From assembly GCF_017813335.1 (NCBI RefSeq), contig NZ_JAGIYY010000001.1, forward strand, positions 1,104,001-1,168,000: a stretch of 64,000 bases of DNA, given 5' to 3'. Shown here in pieces: positions 25,504 to 33,831 of the stretch (positions are counted from its first letter, which is position 1; the number at the start of each line of letters is the position of its first letter). A program made the translations under genes and the position numbers. The notes under the pieces were generated by a model, which saw only the letters and a program-made list of their open reading frames with translations, made no database searches and was not told where the DNA came from. Source of the stretch: Tianweitania sediminis (GTDB taxonomy: Bacteria; Pseudomonadota; Alphaproteobacteria; Rhizobiales; Rhizobiaceae).

Positions 25504-26523
25504 CTACTTGTCTCTTTCGGTCAAGGCATTCGCCAGTTTGTCGAGCGTCGCCCGCACGGCTTTCTGCTCTTCGGCCTGGGCTTCCACCCAGTCGCGCATG
25601 AGCTGCTGCTCGCTGCGCATGTTCTTCACCAGTCCGGAGATCCCATCGGCCAGGTTGGCCATCGCAGCGGCGACCCGCTGATTGGAACCGCCGCTTTCCT
25701 GCATGGTGCGCAGGCGCTCCGACAGGAGTTTCAGCTCGTCCGTGGACGTGACGGGCGCATCCACAGTGGGCATGGCGGATTCAAGATCGGTGACGGAGGA
25801 GAGCCAGTTTTCCAGCTCGATATAGAAGCGGTTCTGCGCCCGGCCCGCCTGAAGATCGAGGAAGCCCAGCACCAGCGAACCTGCCAAGCCGAACAAGGAC
25901 GAAGAAAAGGCCGTTCCCATGCCTGAAAGCGGCGCCGCCAAGCCCGATTTCAAAGCGTTCAGAACATCGTTGGTGTCGCCGGTGCCGGGATCGAGCGACT
26001 GGATGGTTTGGCCGATGGAGCCGATCGTCTCCAGCAAGCCCCAAAAGGTGCCAAGCAGGCCAAGAAACACCAGAAGGCCAATCAGGTAGCGTGAGATGTC
26101 CCGGCTTTCATCAAGCCGCGTTGCGATCGAATCGAGGATCGAGCGCATGGAGTTGGTGGACAGGGCGATGGTGGAGGCGCGGCTGAGAAGGCCGCGCATG
26201 GGTGCCAGCAGCACCGGATCGCCGGAATCGTTGCCGGCGCGGAAGTTGTTGACCCAGCGCACTTCGCGGAACAGGCGGATCACCTGCATCAGCGCCAGCA
26301 GGACACCCACCGCCAGCACACCAAGGATCAAGCCGTTCAAACCGGGATTGGTGCGAAATGCTTCCGCAATCTGGCGGGTCAGGATGATCGCAACAAAGCC
26401 CGCGATCGCCAGAAAGACGATCATGGAGGCAAGAAAGACTTGCGGACTGGAGAGCTTGTATGGGTCGTCCTGTCGCGCATCAACAAGACGATCAACACCA
26501 AGCGTCTTCGCCAAAGCCATCAA
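25504..26523 (-). CDS. MotA/TolQ/ExbB-family proton-channel protein
   Basis: This 339-aa membrane protein has early helices (about 30-50 and 65-85) and a MotA/TolQ/ExbB core with SRYLIGLLVFLGLLGTFWGLLETIG (about 142-166) and GMGTAFSSSLFGLAGSLVLGFL (about 200-221), the conserved channel helices. A cytoplasmic loop lies between. The C-terminal portion (220-339) is helical and charged. It pairs with the OmpA-like gene 3 bp downstream. Such pairs are widespread in Hyphomicrobiales and distinct from tolQR, which this window also encodes, and from flagellar motAB. Confidence 0.9.
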   Translation of the reverse strand: MMALAKTLGVDRLVDARQDDPYKLSSPQVFLASMIVFLAIAGFVAIILTRQIAEAFRTNPGLNGLILGVLAVGVLLALMQVIRLFREVRWVNNFRAGNDSGDPVLLAPMRGLLSRASTIALSTNSMRSILDSIATRLDESRDISRYLIGLLVFLGLLGTFWGLLETIGSIGQTIQSLDPGTGDTNDVLNALKSGLAAPLSGMGTAFSSSLFGLAGSLVLGFLDLQAGRAQNRFYIELENWLSSVTDLESAMPTVDAPVTSTDELKLLSERLRTMQESGGSNQRVAAAMANLADGISGLVKNMRSEQQLMRDWVEAQAEEQKAVRATLDKLANALTERDK

Positions 26524-26623
26524 TGCGCCTCCAAGCCCTCAGGGTTCCTTACCTCAGAGCTTTAAGCGGAAATATGTCAGAATTGAAAGGCGCGCAGTGC
26601 CGCGCCCCCTCGAAGATCAGCGC

Positions 26624-27424
26624 TCAGGCCTTCTGAACCGGCTTGTTCAACGTCTTCAGAAGCGCTGCGTGGATCAGCTCGTTGCCCACAACCACCGAGC
26701 CGGTTTCCAGCATGTCCTGGTTGCCGTGACGGGTGGAAACAAAGCCTCCGGCTTCGCGCACCATCAGCATTCCGGCTGCCATGTCCCAAGGCTGAATGGC
26801 ATCTTCCCAATAGGCGTCGAAGCGACCTGCCGCGACGTAAGCCAGATCGAGAGCTGCGGCGCCGAGGCGGCGAATGCCTGAACTGTCGGCCATCACATGA
26901 CGCATGTCGATCAGCGCGCGTCCGTGATCCGGGCGGCCGAGATGCGGGATACCGGTGGCGATCACGCAGTCAACCATCTGCCGCCTCGCCGCGACCCGCA
27001 TGCGGCGGTCGTTCAGAAAAGCACCGCCGCCACGTTCGGCGACATACATCTCGTCCATGGCCGGGTTGTAGATCACGCCTGCCACGATCTGACCCTGGCG
27101 CTCCAGTGCAATCGAGATCGCAAAGATCGGAATGCCATGCAGGAAGTTGGTGGTGCCATCGAGCGGATCGACGATCCAGCGATGCTGCTCGTCGTCACCT
27201 TCCACCGGGCCGCGCTCTTCCATCAAGAAGGAATAGCCTGGCCGGGCGCGCGAGAGTTCGTTGTAGATGATCTCTTCGGCCTTGCGGTCGGCCTGGCTGA
27301 CATAATCACCCGGACCCTTCAACGAGACCTGCAGGTTCTGCACTTCGCCGAAGTCGCGCGCCAGCGAACGGCCAGCCTTGGTGGCGGCGCCAACCATGAC
27401 GTTGAGGATCGCAGAACGCGCCAT
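26624..27424 (-). CDS. inositol monophosphatase-family protein (SuhB type)
   Basis: This 266-aa magnesium-dependent phosphatase has all IMPase motifs: FLMEERGP (E near 70), WIVDPLDGTTNFLHGIP (D's near 84-89) and WEDAIQPWDMAAGMLMVREAGG (D near 212). Family members hydrolyse inositol-1-phosphate, and E. coli SuhB also takes part in rRNA antitermination and ribosome maturation. Its location right after efp fits a translation-linked role but does not prove it. It is followed by a 100-bp gap before the MotA-like gene. Confidence 0.93.
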   Translation of the reverse strand: MARSAILNVMVGAATKAGRSLARDFGEVQNLQVSLKGPGDYVSQADRKAEEIIYNELSRARPGYSFLMEERGPVEGDDEQHRWIVDPLDGTTNFLHGIPIFAISIALERQGQIVAGVIYNPAMDEMYVAERGGGAFLNDRRMRVAARRQMVDCVIATGIPHLGRPDHGRALIDMRHVMADSSGIRRLGAAALDLAYVAAGRFDAYWEDAIQPWDMAAGMLMVREAGGFVSTRHGNQDMLETGSVVVGNELIHAALLKTLNKPVQKA

Positions 27425-27451
27425 CGAACTTCCTGTGTCTGTGGCCGGCCG

Positions 27452-28018
27452 TTAGTCGGCGCGGCGAATGTAAGTGAGTTCGCTGGTATCCACGATGATC
27501 CGTTCACCAGACGAAATGAAGGGGGGCACCAGAACGCGAACGCCGTTTTCCAAAACAGCGGGCTTGTAGGAGGAGGCCGCTGTCTGCCCCTTCACCACCG
27601 GATCGGCTTCGGTGATGGTGAGGGTCACCTGGTCCGGCAACTGGATGCCGATCGGACGCTCTTCGTAAAGCTCCACCGTCACCGTCATGCCGTCCTGGAG
27701 AAACGCCGCACGCTCGCCAACGAAATCCTTCTGCAGCTCGAGCTGCTCGTAGGAATCCTTGTCCATGAAGATCAGCGCGTCGCCCTGTTCATACAGGAAC
27801 GAAAAGTCCTTCTGCTCCAGCCGGACTTTTTCAACCGTTTCGGCGGCGCGGAACCGCTCGTTCAGCTTGGTGCCGTTGATGAGGTTCTTCAGCTCGACCT
27901 GGTTGTAGGCTCCGCCCTTGCCCGGCTTCACTGCGTTGGTTTTCACCGCGACCCACAGGCCGCCATCATGCTCGATGACGTTGCCGGGACGGATTTCGTT
28001 GCCGTTGATCTTTGCCAT
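27452..28018 (-). CDS. efp: translation elongation factor P
   Basis: EF-P relieves ribosome stalling at polyproline. The 188-aa protein has the three-domain EF-P layout: KOW-like domain with KPGKGGAY where K34 is the modification-site residue, then OB domains ending in [16 protein letters not shown]. The presence of K34 points to lysine beta-lysylation (EpmA/EpmB type), as in other Hyphomicrobiales, though no epm genes are in the window. The gene precedes suhB by 27 bp on the same strand and probably shares its transcript. Confidence 0.98.
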   Translation of the reverse strand: MAKINGNEIRPGNVIEHDGGLWVAVKTNAVKPGKGGAYNQVELKNLINGTKLNERFRAAETVEKVRLEQKDFSFLYEQGDALIFMDKDSYEQLELQKDFVGERAAFLQDGMTVTVELYEERPIGIQLPDQVTLTITEADPVVKGQTAASSYKPAVLENGVRVLVPPFISSGERIIVDTSELTYIRRAD

Positions 28019-28119
28019 GTCGCTGTGTCCGGGATGTTGGCGCCGCTGCGGCGTAGTTGGCGCTCACAACCATACTTTAGCCGCGGAAACAAGACCGCGG
28101 CCCGCGACGCACGGCTGCG

Positions 28120-29088
28120 TCAGAGCTTGTCGGCCTGCTCCTCGGCGCTTTTCAGCTGCGCTTCCGTGAGGCCGCGAAGATGGTCGTCCATGTATGGATC
28201 CCGCAGGCCGGCGCGCTGCGCACGCAGATACCAGGCTGCCCCCGACACGGGATCGCCCTCAACCCCAAGGCCATCGACGTAAAGTTTCGCCAGCCGGCCG
28301 CGCGCTGCGACGTTGCCGCCTTCAGCAGCCTTTTTCATCCAGTTGAAGCCGGCGGTCATGTCGCGCGTCCCGCCGCGGCCTTCGATCAGCCAGGAGGCAT
28401 AATCGAGCTGCGCCGTGTCATAACCCTGCTTGGCTGCGCGCTCGAGGTAGATTCGCGCTCGCGCATCGTCTACTGCGCGTCCACCGCTGCCGGTCGCCAA
28501 AGCCTGCGCCATCGCATATTCGGCGTCGGGGAGTTTCTGTTCTGCGGCGAGCTCATAATAATCCACCGCCCGCTTGCTCGTTTCCGCGTCCGGCACGGCG
28601 GCCGAAGCAAGCAGCATCTGCGCGAAGTTGAACTGCGCCAGGCGGTTGCCGGCATTGGCGGCTTCTTCCATCAGTGCAAGCGCCTGCTTCGCGTCCCGCG
28701 CAACGCCGCGGCCGTCCATCAGCATCATGGCATATTGAAACTGGGCCTCGACCACGCCTTGTTCGGCAGCACGGCCATACCATTTGGCTGCTTCCGATTC
28801 GTTGCGCGAAACGCCCAGCCCGCGCGAATAGATTTCGCCGAGCAGGGTTTGCGCCGCCGGATCTCCGAGTTCGGCGCGTGGCTCAGCCAGTTCGCGCGCG
28901 GTGACATAAAGGCCGCGCTGGTAAGCGCCAAACGCTCCGTCGGCTTCGCGCTGGCCAAAGCGGCGCGGCATCACCTCCGTTGCCGATGGTGCACCCGGGC
29001 GGTCGCCATCCGCAGCGAAAACGGGGACAGGCTGATAAGCCGCCGAGCCGGCAAGAAGGGAAAGCAACAAGAAGCGAACCAGAACCAT
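28120..29088 (-). CDS. secreted Sel1-like (TPR-type) repeat protein
   Basis: This 322-aa protein has a signal peptide (about 1-25, core FLLLSLLAGSAAY) and six or so Sel1/TPR-like repeats from about 50 to 300, with the classic pattern A-x-x-x-Y-x-x-G-L-x-x-x-R-D-x-x (for example IYSRGLGVSRNESEAAKWYGR and MLMDGRGVARDAKQALAL). Sel1 proteins act as scaffolds in envelope signalling. The partner is unknown. It starts 3 bp after the thiE-like stop, so the two are likely co-transcribed. Confidence 0.88.
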   Translation of the reverse strand: MVLVRFLLLSLLAGSAAYQPVPVFAADGDRPGAPSATEVMPRRFGQREADGAFGAYQRGLYVTARELAEPRAELGDPAAQTLLGEIYSRGLGVSRNESEAAKWYGRAAEQGVVEAQFQYAMMLMDGRGVARDAKQALALMEEAANAGNRLAQFNFAQMLLASAAVPDAETSKRAVDYYELAAEQKLPDAEYAMAQALATGSGGRAVDDARARIYLERAAKQGYDTAQLDYASWLIEGRGGTRDMTAGFNWMKKAAEGGNVAARGRLAKLYVDGLGVEGDPVSGAAWYLRAQRAGLRDPYMDDHLRGLTEAQLKSAEEQADKL

Positions 29089-29091
29089 GGA

Positions 29092-29754
29092 TCAGTCTTC
29101 GAAGCGGGGTGCGGACTCGTCAAGAAGCGCGTTGATCGCCGCCACCGCTTGCCCGGGCGTGCCGTTTGCGCCGCTGAAGAGGGCAGCCGACAAGGCGACG
29201 AAGTCCGCGCCGGTTTCGGCAACGGTCAAGGCTGACGCAGGGTCGCTGCCGCCCAGAACCACACAAGGAAGCGCAATCATCTCAGACCACCATTCGGCAA
29301 GCTTAAGGTTGCGGCTGTGGGCTTCGGGTTTGGTGTCATAGCCGAAGCGTCCGAAAAACACATAATCCGGGCCGGCTTCGCCGGCTTCCAAAGCCTCGTC
29401 GCGTGTCTTGATGCCGCCGGCGCCGACCATCATGCGGCCATTGAGGCTTTCGATCTGCTCGCGAAGGACCGCAGCGCCTTCTTCCAAATGAACGCCATCG
29501 GCCTTGATGCGTCCCGCAACTTGCGTATCGCCTTCCACAAGGACGGCGACGTTGCGGCCCTGCGCGATCGGCACGAGCGCTTCGCCGAGCTTCTGCAAGC
29601 TGGCACTGTCGCGGTTAGCGATGGGGAGGATCAGCGATGCCACGTCGCCTCCCGCCAAAGCGTCTTCCACCTTGCGCACGCAGTCATCGACGGACGGGAG
29701 ATCGGGCGCGATCAACACGATGCGGCAGCGGTTGGACAGGGTCGGTTTTGCCAT
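29092..29754 (-). CDS. thiamine phosphate synthase-like protein (ThiE/TenI family)
   Basis: This 220-aa TIM barrel resembles ThiE, which joins HMP-pyrophosphate and thiazole phosphate. Motifs include VLVEGDTQVAGRIKADGVHLEEG (substrate loop), VGAGGIKTRDEALEAGEAGPDYVFFGRFG and VVLGGSDPASALTVAETGADFVALSAALF. Several ThiE residues are less strict than in E. coli (the pyrophosphate loop is GAGGIKTRDEAL), so it may be a diverged paralogue. No other thi genes are adjacent. It is the 5' gene of the leftward thiE-sel1-efp-suhB run. Confidence 0.75.
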   Translation of the reverse strand: MAKPTLSNRCRIVLIAPDLPSVDDCVRKVEDALAGGDVASLILPIANRDSASLQKLGEALVPIAQGRNVAVLVEGDTQVAGRIKADGVHLEEGAAVLREQIESLNGRMMVGAGGIKTRDEALEAGEAGPDYVFFGRFGYDTKPEAHSRNLKLAEWWSEMIALPCVVLGGSDPASALTVAETGADFVALSAALFSGANGTPGQAVAAINALLDESAPRFED

Positions 29755-29845
29755 GGAGGCGCTATCCCAAGGAAAGGTGGTGCGAATGCGGCATTGCGTA
29801 AACGAGGTGGATCGTCATTGCCAGCCTCGCCGTGTCAGGTCTCCC

Positions 29846-29860
29846 TTAACGATATATTAA
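29846..29860. promoter_or_regulatory. perfect TTAA-N7-TTAA CtrA-type box upstream of a candidate sRNA
   Basis: TTAA, 7 bases (CGATATA), TTAA. This is the full CtrA consensus spacing, in the 406-bp gap between thiE and rcdA. It is 25 bp before the predicted first hairpin of the candidate small RNA and about 90 bp upstream of the thiE-like start on the other strand, so it could serve either. Confidence 0.65.
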
Positions 29861-29879
29861 GCTTTACGAGTGTTTACTG

Positions 29880-29981
29880 TGATCATCCAGTGACGCTGGA
29901 TTCATGCTGAGTGGCCTGTCCCACTTCGTTTGATGCCTCCCTGTTAGACTCCTGAGAGCCGCTTCCCGCGGCTCTTTTTTT
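29880..29981 (+). ncRNA. candidate trans-acting small RNA, mmgR (alpha-r8)-like
   Basis: A short transcript unit with no ORF is visible. It has a 6-bp hairpin ATCCAG-TGACG-CTGGAT (29885-29901), a pyrimidine-rich single-stranded stretch containing GCCTCCCTG (29935-29943, an anti-Shine-Dalgarno-type seed), then a strong terminator hairpin with seven T residues. The layout, size (about 100 nt) and CCUCCC motif resemble the alphaproteobacterial Hfq-bound sRNA mmgR family, whose conserved motif is UUUCCUCCCU. Only part of that motif is present here. The 5' end is estimated. Confidence 0.55.
29955..29981 (+). terminator. rho-independent terminator of the candidate sRNA
   Basis: AGAGCCGC (29955-29962) pairs with GCGGCTCT (29968-29975) over a 5-nt loop, followed by T7. 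No protein gene ends here; the nearest rightward gene ending upstream is outside this gap, which supports an sRNA. Confidence 0.9.
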
Positions 29982-30033
29982 GTGCTGCGAAAATTCCGCT
30001 GGAGGCCCCCGGATCGCAGCTTCAGGAGCGGTG

Positions 30034-30048
30034 TTAACCCTTTGTTAA
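30034..30048. promoter_or_regulatory. perfect TTAA-N7-TTAA CtrA-type box upstream of rcdA
   Basis: TTAA, CCCTTTG, TTAA, 112 bp before the rcdA ATG. It fits CtrA control of the gene that promotes CtrA degradation. In Caulobacter, rcdA is itself a CtrA target. Confidence 0.7.
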
Positions 30049-30160
30049 ACATCCTCTTGCGTTGCAAACCGACGCGAAGCAATGTCACCTCCGTGCCATC
30101 CTGCGGAACCTTGCCGCCGGTTTGTACGTATCAAGCGTTGTTCGAGTTGAGGGACCAGGG

Positions 30161-30679
30161 ATGATCGAAGCCGAGCGCAGCGTGACCGTGAGTTTGGCGG
30201 AGCGGCGCATCCTGTCTCCCTTGTTCAAGGGGCTGTACGACGAGGGCATGGGGCTTGTTGAACAAGCCGCAAGCTATCTTGATGGCGAAGGTCGCGCGGC
30301 AGCCAAAACGCTGACGCGGGAAGAAGCGACCCTTTATGCCGCCGAATCCATGCGCTTGACGACGCGGTTGATGCAGCTTGCCTCGTGGCTCCTGCTGCAG
30401 CGGGCGGCCAATGCCGGCGAGATGACGCGCGATCAGGTTTCGGCAGAAAAAGCGAAGGTGCGACTGGATACCGGCTCGGCTCGCGAAGAAGTCGCGCTTT
30501 TCGGCAGGCTTCCCGAAACGTTCCAGGACCTGGTTGATCGGTCGCTTTCGTTGCAGGCGCGCGTTCACCGCATGGATCAGGAAATCTATGGTGATGGCGC
30601 GAGCAGCGCAGTGCGGCGCGCCAACGACAATCCTGTTTCCGAGCAGATCATGCTCCTGAAGACCGCCTTCGGTCGCTAG
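30161..30679 (+). CDS. rcdA: RcdA (DUF1465), adaptor for CtrA degradation
   Basis: This 172-aa helical protein matches the DUF1465/RcdA family. In Caulobacter, RcdA works with CpdR, PopA and ClpXP to degrade the cell-cycle regulator CtrA. Visible blocks are RRILSPLFKGLYDEGMGLVEQAA, YAAESMRLTTRLMQLASWLLLQRA (about 65-88) and LPETFQDLVDRSLSLQARVHRMDQ. The ATG at 30161 has GAGGGA 8 bases upstream. The frame is open 33 codons further but the extension is not family sequence. A perfect CtrA box lies in its promoter region. Confidence 0.92.
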   Translation: MIEAERSVTVSLAERRILSPLFKGLYDEGMGLVEQAASYLDGEGRAAAKTLTREEATLYAAESMRLTTRLMQLASWLLLQRAANAGEMTRDQVSAEKAKVRLDTGSAREEVALFGRLPETFQDLVDRSLSLQARVHRMDQEIYGDGASSAVRRANDNPVSEQIMLLKTAFGR

Positions 30680-30708
30680 GCGCTGTCTGAACCACTAGGG
30701 CTGATGCT

Positions 30709-31230
30709 ATGGCTTCGCGCATGGCATCAGCGATTCGCATCATCGGCATCGATCCTGGACTGAGGCGCACCGGCTGGGGCGTGATTGACGCGGTCGGCAA
30801 CAGCCTGCGCTTTGTGGCAGCGGGAACGGTCACGTCTGACGACAAGTGCGAGCTCGCCAGCCGTTTGTGCCAGTTGCACGATGCGCTATCGGATGTGGTC
30901 CATGTCCATCAGCCGGAAGAAGCGGCGGTGGAACACACGTTCGTTAACGTCAATCCCACATCTACGCTGAAGCTCGGCCAAGCCCGTGGGATCGCCCTGC
31001 TTGTTCCAGCGCGTGCCGGCCTCGCTGTTGCGGAATACACGCCGAACGCGGTGAAAAAGGCGGTGATCGGGGTTGGTCATGGCGACAAGGCCCAGATCCA
31101 GATGATGGTGAAGGTGCTGATGCCGCGCGCCGTTTTTTCCGGCGGGGACTCTGCCGATGCCCTTGCGGTTGCGATCTGTCATGCCCACCACCGCCAGGGC
31201 GCGATGCGGATACCTGTGGCCGTCACCTAG
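30709..31230 (+). CDS. ruvC: crossover junction endodeoxyribonuclease RuvC
   Basis: RuvC resolves Holliday junctions as a dimer. The 173-aa protein has the RNase H-fold acid residues: [13 protein letters not shown] (D15), [11 protein letters not shown] (E near 74) and [16 protein letters not shown] (D147/D150 region). [20 protein letters not shown] is the conserved DNA-contact region. It starts 29 bp after rcdA. An in-frame ATG four codons later would also give a normal protein. A 53-bp spacer and a 41-codon ORF separate it from ruvA. Confidence 0.97.
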   Translation: MASRMASAIRIIGIDPGLRRTGWGVIDAVGNSLRFVAAGTVTSDDKCELASRLCQLHDALSDVVHVHQPEEAAVEHTFVNVNPTSTLKLGQARGIALLVPARAGLAVAEYTPNAVKKAVIGVGHGDKAQIQMMVKVLMPRAVFSGGDSADALAVAICHAHHRQGAMRIPVAVT

Positions 31231-31283
31231 ATGTTCTTGCCTTGTTCCGGTGCGTGCAGTAGGTGACTCCAGAGAGGTTTACC

Positions 31284-31409
31284 ATGCGAGCAACGTCCAA
31301 GGGTCAGGTGGCTATTCCAAAGCCGATCATTGATCGGCGAGGGACGCGCAGCGGTGGCAGAAAAACTTCGCTTTCGGACTTCGACATCGGCTCGGGTACG
31401 CATCCATGA
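31284..31409 (+). CDS. 41-aa ORF with AbrB/SpoVT-like start, coupled to ruvA
   Basis: Between ruvC and ruvA an ATG with GAGAGG 8 bases upstream opens a 41-residue ORF beginning [17 protein letters not shown]. This resembles the start of AbrB/SpoVT (VapB/MazE antitoxin) DNA-binding domains (xxTSKGQVTIPKxIR). The rest ([20 protein letters not shown]) does not continue that fold. The TGA overlaps the ruvA ATG as ATGA, so translation may couple to ruvA. It may be a shortened antitoxin remnant captured in the operon, or a leader ORF. No toxin is adjacent. Confidence 0.45.
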   Translation: MRATSKGQVAIPKPIIDRRGTRSGGRKTSLSDFDIGSGTHP

Positions 31410-32023
31410 TCGGCAAGCTGAAGGGCCTGGTGGATGAGATCGGCGAGGATCACTGCGTGGTGGATGTAGGCGGCGTCGGTTACGTGGCCTTCTGTTCCTC
31501 ACGCACCTTGAGCGCCTTGCCTGGCCCGGGAGAAGCGGTCACGCTTTTCATCGATACCTATGTCCGCGAGGACATGATCCGCTTGTATGGCTTCCAGAGC
31601 CACCTTGAGCGCGAATGGTTTCGCCTTCTGCAACTGGTGCAAAGCGTGGGCGCCAAGGTAGCGCTGGCGGTGTTGTCCACGCTGACTACGGCCGAACTCG
31701 CCAATGCGATCGCGCTTCGGGACATCAGCATGGTGGCCCGGGCGCCGGGCGTCGGCCGCAAGGTGGCCGAACGCATCGTGACGGAGTTGCGAACCAAGGC
31801 CCCTGCCTACGCCGGGGACGCAAGCGGCACGATCGGCCTCAAGCAGGAACTGGGCGAAGGCGTGGCTGCAGCCCCCGTATCCGATGCGGTCTCAGCGTTG
31901 ACCAATCTTGGTTATTCCCGCGACGTCGCCGCCAACGCGGTTGCTGCTGCGATGAAGGAAGCGGGCGAGGGCGCGGATTCTGCCAAGCTGATCCGCCTTG
32001 GTCTCAAGGAACTGGCGCGTTGA
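31406..32023 (+). CDS. ruvA: Holliday junction branch migration protein RuvA
   Basis: RuvA binds the junction as a tetramer and loads RuvB. The 205-aa protein shows [29 protein letters not shown] (OB domain), the HhH pair [19 protein letters not shown] and [20 protein letters not shown] (about 108-130), and the C-terminal domain that touches RuvB (about 150-205). Its ATG overlaps the stop of the small AbrB-like ORF. It is followed by ruvB after 55 bp. Confidence 0.97.
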   Translation: MIGKLKGLVDEIGEDHCVVDVGGVGYVAFCSSRTLSALPGPGEAVTLFIDTYVREDMIRLYGFQSHLEREWFRLLQLVQSVGAKVALAVLSTLTTAELANAIALRDISMVARAPGVGRKVAERIVTELRTKAPAYAGDASGTIGLKQELGEGVAAAPVSDAVSALTNLGYSRDVAANAVAAAMKEAGEGADSAKLIRLGLKELAR

Positions 32024-32078
32024 GCGGGCTGTCCGGCCGGTTTTGACGCAAGGCGGAAATCGCCTATGAGGTTTTCGC

Positions 32079-33119
32079 ATGAGTGATGCCCGCCGCCTGA
32101 TCACGCCGGACAAACGCGCCGACGACATAGATACGTCGCTGCGGCCGCAGGTGCTGGACGATTTTGTCGGCCAGGCGGCTGCGCGTGCCAACCTCAAGGT
32201 CTTCATCGAAGCGGCGCGGGGACGCGGGGAAGCGCTTGATCACGTGCTGTTTGTTGGACCACCTGGTCTCGGCAAGACGACCTTGGCGCAGATCATGGCA
32301 CGAGAGCTGGGCGTCAACTTCCGTTCGACATCGGGGCCGGTGATTGCCAAGGCCGGCGACCTGGCGGCGCTGCTGACAAACCTGGAAGACCGCGACGTCC
32401 TGTTTATTGACGAAATCCACCGCCTCAGCCCGGCGGTGGAGGAAATCCTTTATCCAGCGATGGAGGATTTCCAGCTCGACCTCATCATCGGCGAAGGGCC
32501 GGCGGCACGTTCCGTCAAGATCGACCTGGCGAAGTTCACCCTTGTTGCTGCAACCACCCGGCTCGGCTTGCTCACGACCCCGCTGCGCGACCGCTTCGGC
32601 ATCCCAGTGCGTCTCAACTTCTACACCGTGGACGAGCTTGAGCTGATTGTGCGTCGTGGCGCCCGGCTGATGGGTTTGCCGATCGACGATGGCGGAGCGC
32701 TGGAAATCGCCCGGCGCGCGCGCGGCACGCCGCGCATCGCGGGTCGCCTGCTGCGTCGCGTTCGCGATTTTGCCGACGTGGCGAAAGCCGAGGTGGTGTC
32801 GCGCACAGTCGCGGATGCCGCGCTATCGCGGCTGGACGTGGATGCGCTCGGTCTCGACCAGCTTGACCGGCGGTACCTCACGATGATCGCCAACAATTTC
32901 GGTGGTGGGCCCGTTGGGATCGAAACGATCGCCGCCGGCTTGTTTGAGCCGCGCGACGCGATCGAGGACATCATCGAGCCGTTCTTGATCCAGCAGGGCT
33001 TCATCCAAAGAACGCCGCGCGGCCGGGTGCTGACCGCCAATGCCTGGAGGCATCTTGGCCTCGAGGCGCCGCGCGACCTTGCGCAGCAGCAGATCAACCT
33101 TTTTCAAAGCGAAGACTGA
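32079..33119 (+). CDS. ruvB: Holliday junction branch migration helicase RuvB
   Basis: RuvB is the hexameric AAA+ motor for branch migration. The 346-aa protein has Walker [12 protein letters not shown] (60-70), Walker [13 protein letters not shown] (106-117, D111/E112), sensor-1 [21 protein letters not shown] and a C-terminal winged helix with [18 protein letters not shown]. It is last of the ruvC-ruvA-ruvB set. ybgC begins 13 bp downstream, a common arrangement upstream of tol genes in this group. Confidence 0.98.
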   Translation: MSDARRLITPDKRADDIDTSLRPQVLDDFVGQAAARANLKVFIEAARGRGEALDHVLFVGPPGLGKTTLAQIMARELGVNFRSTSGPVIAKAGDLAALLTNLEDRDVLFIDEIHRLSPAVEEILYPAMEDFQLDLIIGEGPAARSVKIDLAKFTLVAATTRLGLLTTPLRDRFGIPVRLNFYTVDELELIVRRGARLMGLPIDDGGALEIARRARGTPRIAGRLLRRVRDFADVAKAEVVSRTVADAALSRLDVDALGLDQLDRRYLTMIANNFGGGPVGIETIAAGLFEPRDAIEDIIEPFLIQQGFIQRTPRGRVLTANAWRHLGLEAPRDLAQQQINLFQSED

Positions 33120-33132
33120 GGCGGCCGACTGC

Positions 33133-33621
33133 ATGAGCGACCGAGGCAAACCCGCAGCCACAACGGAGGTCAATCCGAGCGTCGGTCTTGCGGGCACCTT
33201 GTTTTCAGGTGGCCACCGCCTGCAGGCGCGCGTTTATTTCGCCGATACAGACTTTTCCGGCGTGGTTTACCACGGCCGCTACCTCGAGTTCTTCGAGCGG
33301 GGACGGTCGGATTACCTGAGGCTGTCCGGCGTTCATCACACGCAACTTGCCGCGGGTGAGCACGGCGAAGCTTTGACCTGGGTGGTGACGCGCATGGAGA
33401 TCGACTGGCGCTCGCCGGCACGGATCGACGATGTGCTGACGATCGAAACCCGGACAGAAGCCATCTCGGGCGCCCGCATCCGCATGGCGCAGGAAATCAG
33501 GCGCGGCGATCAGGTCCTGGTGCAAGCCAAGGTGCAGGCGGCGGTTATCGGGCCCGACGGAAGGCCGCGCCGATTTCCACGCCATTGGCTTGAGGCATTC
33601 GCACCCGCCGAACTGTCCTGA
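33133..33621 (+). CDS. ybgC: YbgC-type acyl-CoA thioesterase (Tol-Pal-associated)
   Basis: This 162-aa hot-dog-fold thioesterase hydrolyses acyl-CoA or acyl-ACP. The active-site segment YFADTDFSGVVYHGRYLEFFER (about 37-58) has the catalytic Asp and His. The ATG at 33133 (MSDRGKPAATT) starts just after ruvB; an upstream frame overlapping ruvB is open but unrelated. It is the first gene of the usual ybgC-tolQRAB-pal-cpoB order. A 210-bp gap before tolQ suggests tolQ has its own promoter. Confidence 0.95.
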   Translation: MSDRGKPAATTEVNPSVGLAGTLFSGGHRLQARVYFADTDFSGVVYHGRYLEFFERGRSDYLRLSGVHHTQLAAGEHGEALTWVVTRMEIDWRSPARIDDVLTIETRTEAISGARIRMAQEIRRGDQVLVQAKVQAAVIGPDGRPRRFPRHWLEAFAPAELS

Positions 33622-33831
33622 CGCGCCGTTACCGAACATTAACCTTACTGCTTCATGAACGAGGCTCATGGATGCCATGGGGAAGTTCGTGCGCCTTCGT
33701 TTCACCAAGATTCCTTCCGAGAAGGCCGCCAAACGCGCCGGCGGGCGGAGCTTGGCTTTCGCGGAAAGCGGATCCGCTCACGCGCGGAACACGGCTTCTT
33801 CCAAGCCCGGTACGATCAGGGATCAATAAAG

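Noticed and set aside
24469-26523. Zorya-type antiphage defence (MotA-like plus MotB/OmpA-like)
   Set aside because: The neighbours are housekeeping genes (efp, an inositol phosphatase, a carboxypeptidase). There is no ZorC, ZorD helicase or ZorE nuclease, and the pair is known as a widespread lineage feature.
33622-33831. CtrA box before tolQ (TTAC / TTAA)
   Set aside because: The spacing is 6 and the first half is TTAC, so it does not match TTAA-N7-TTAA.
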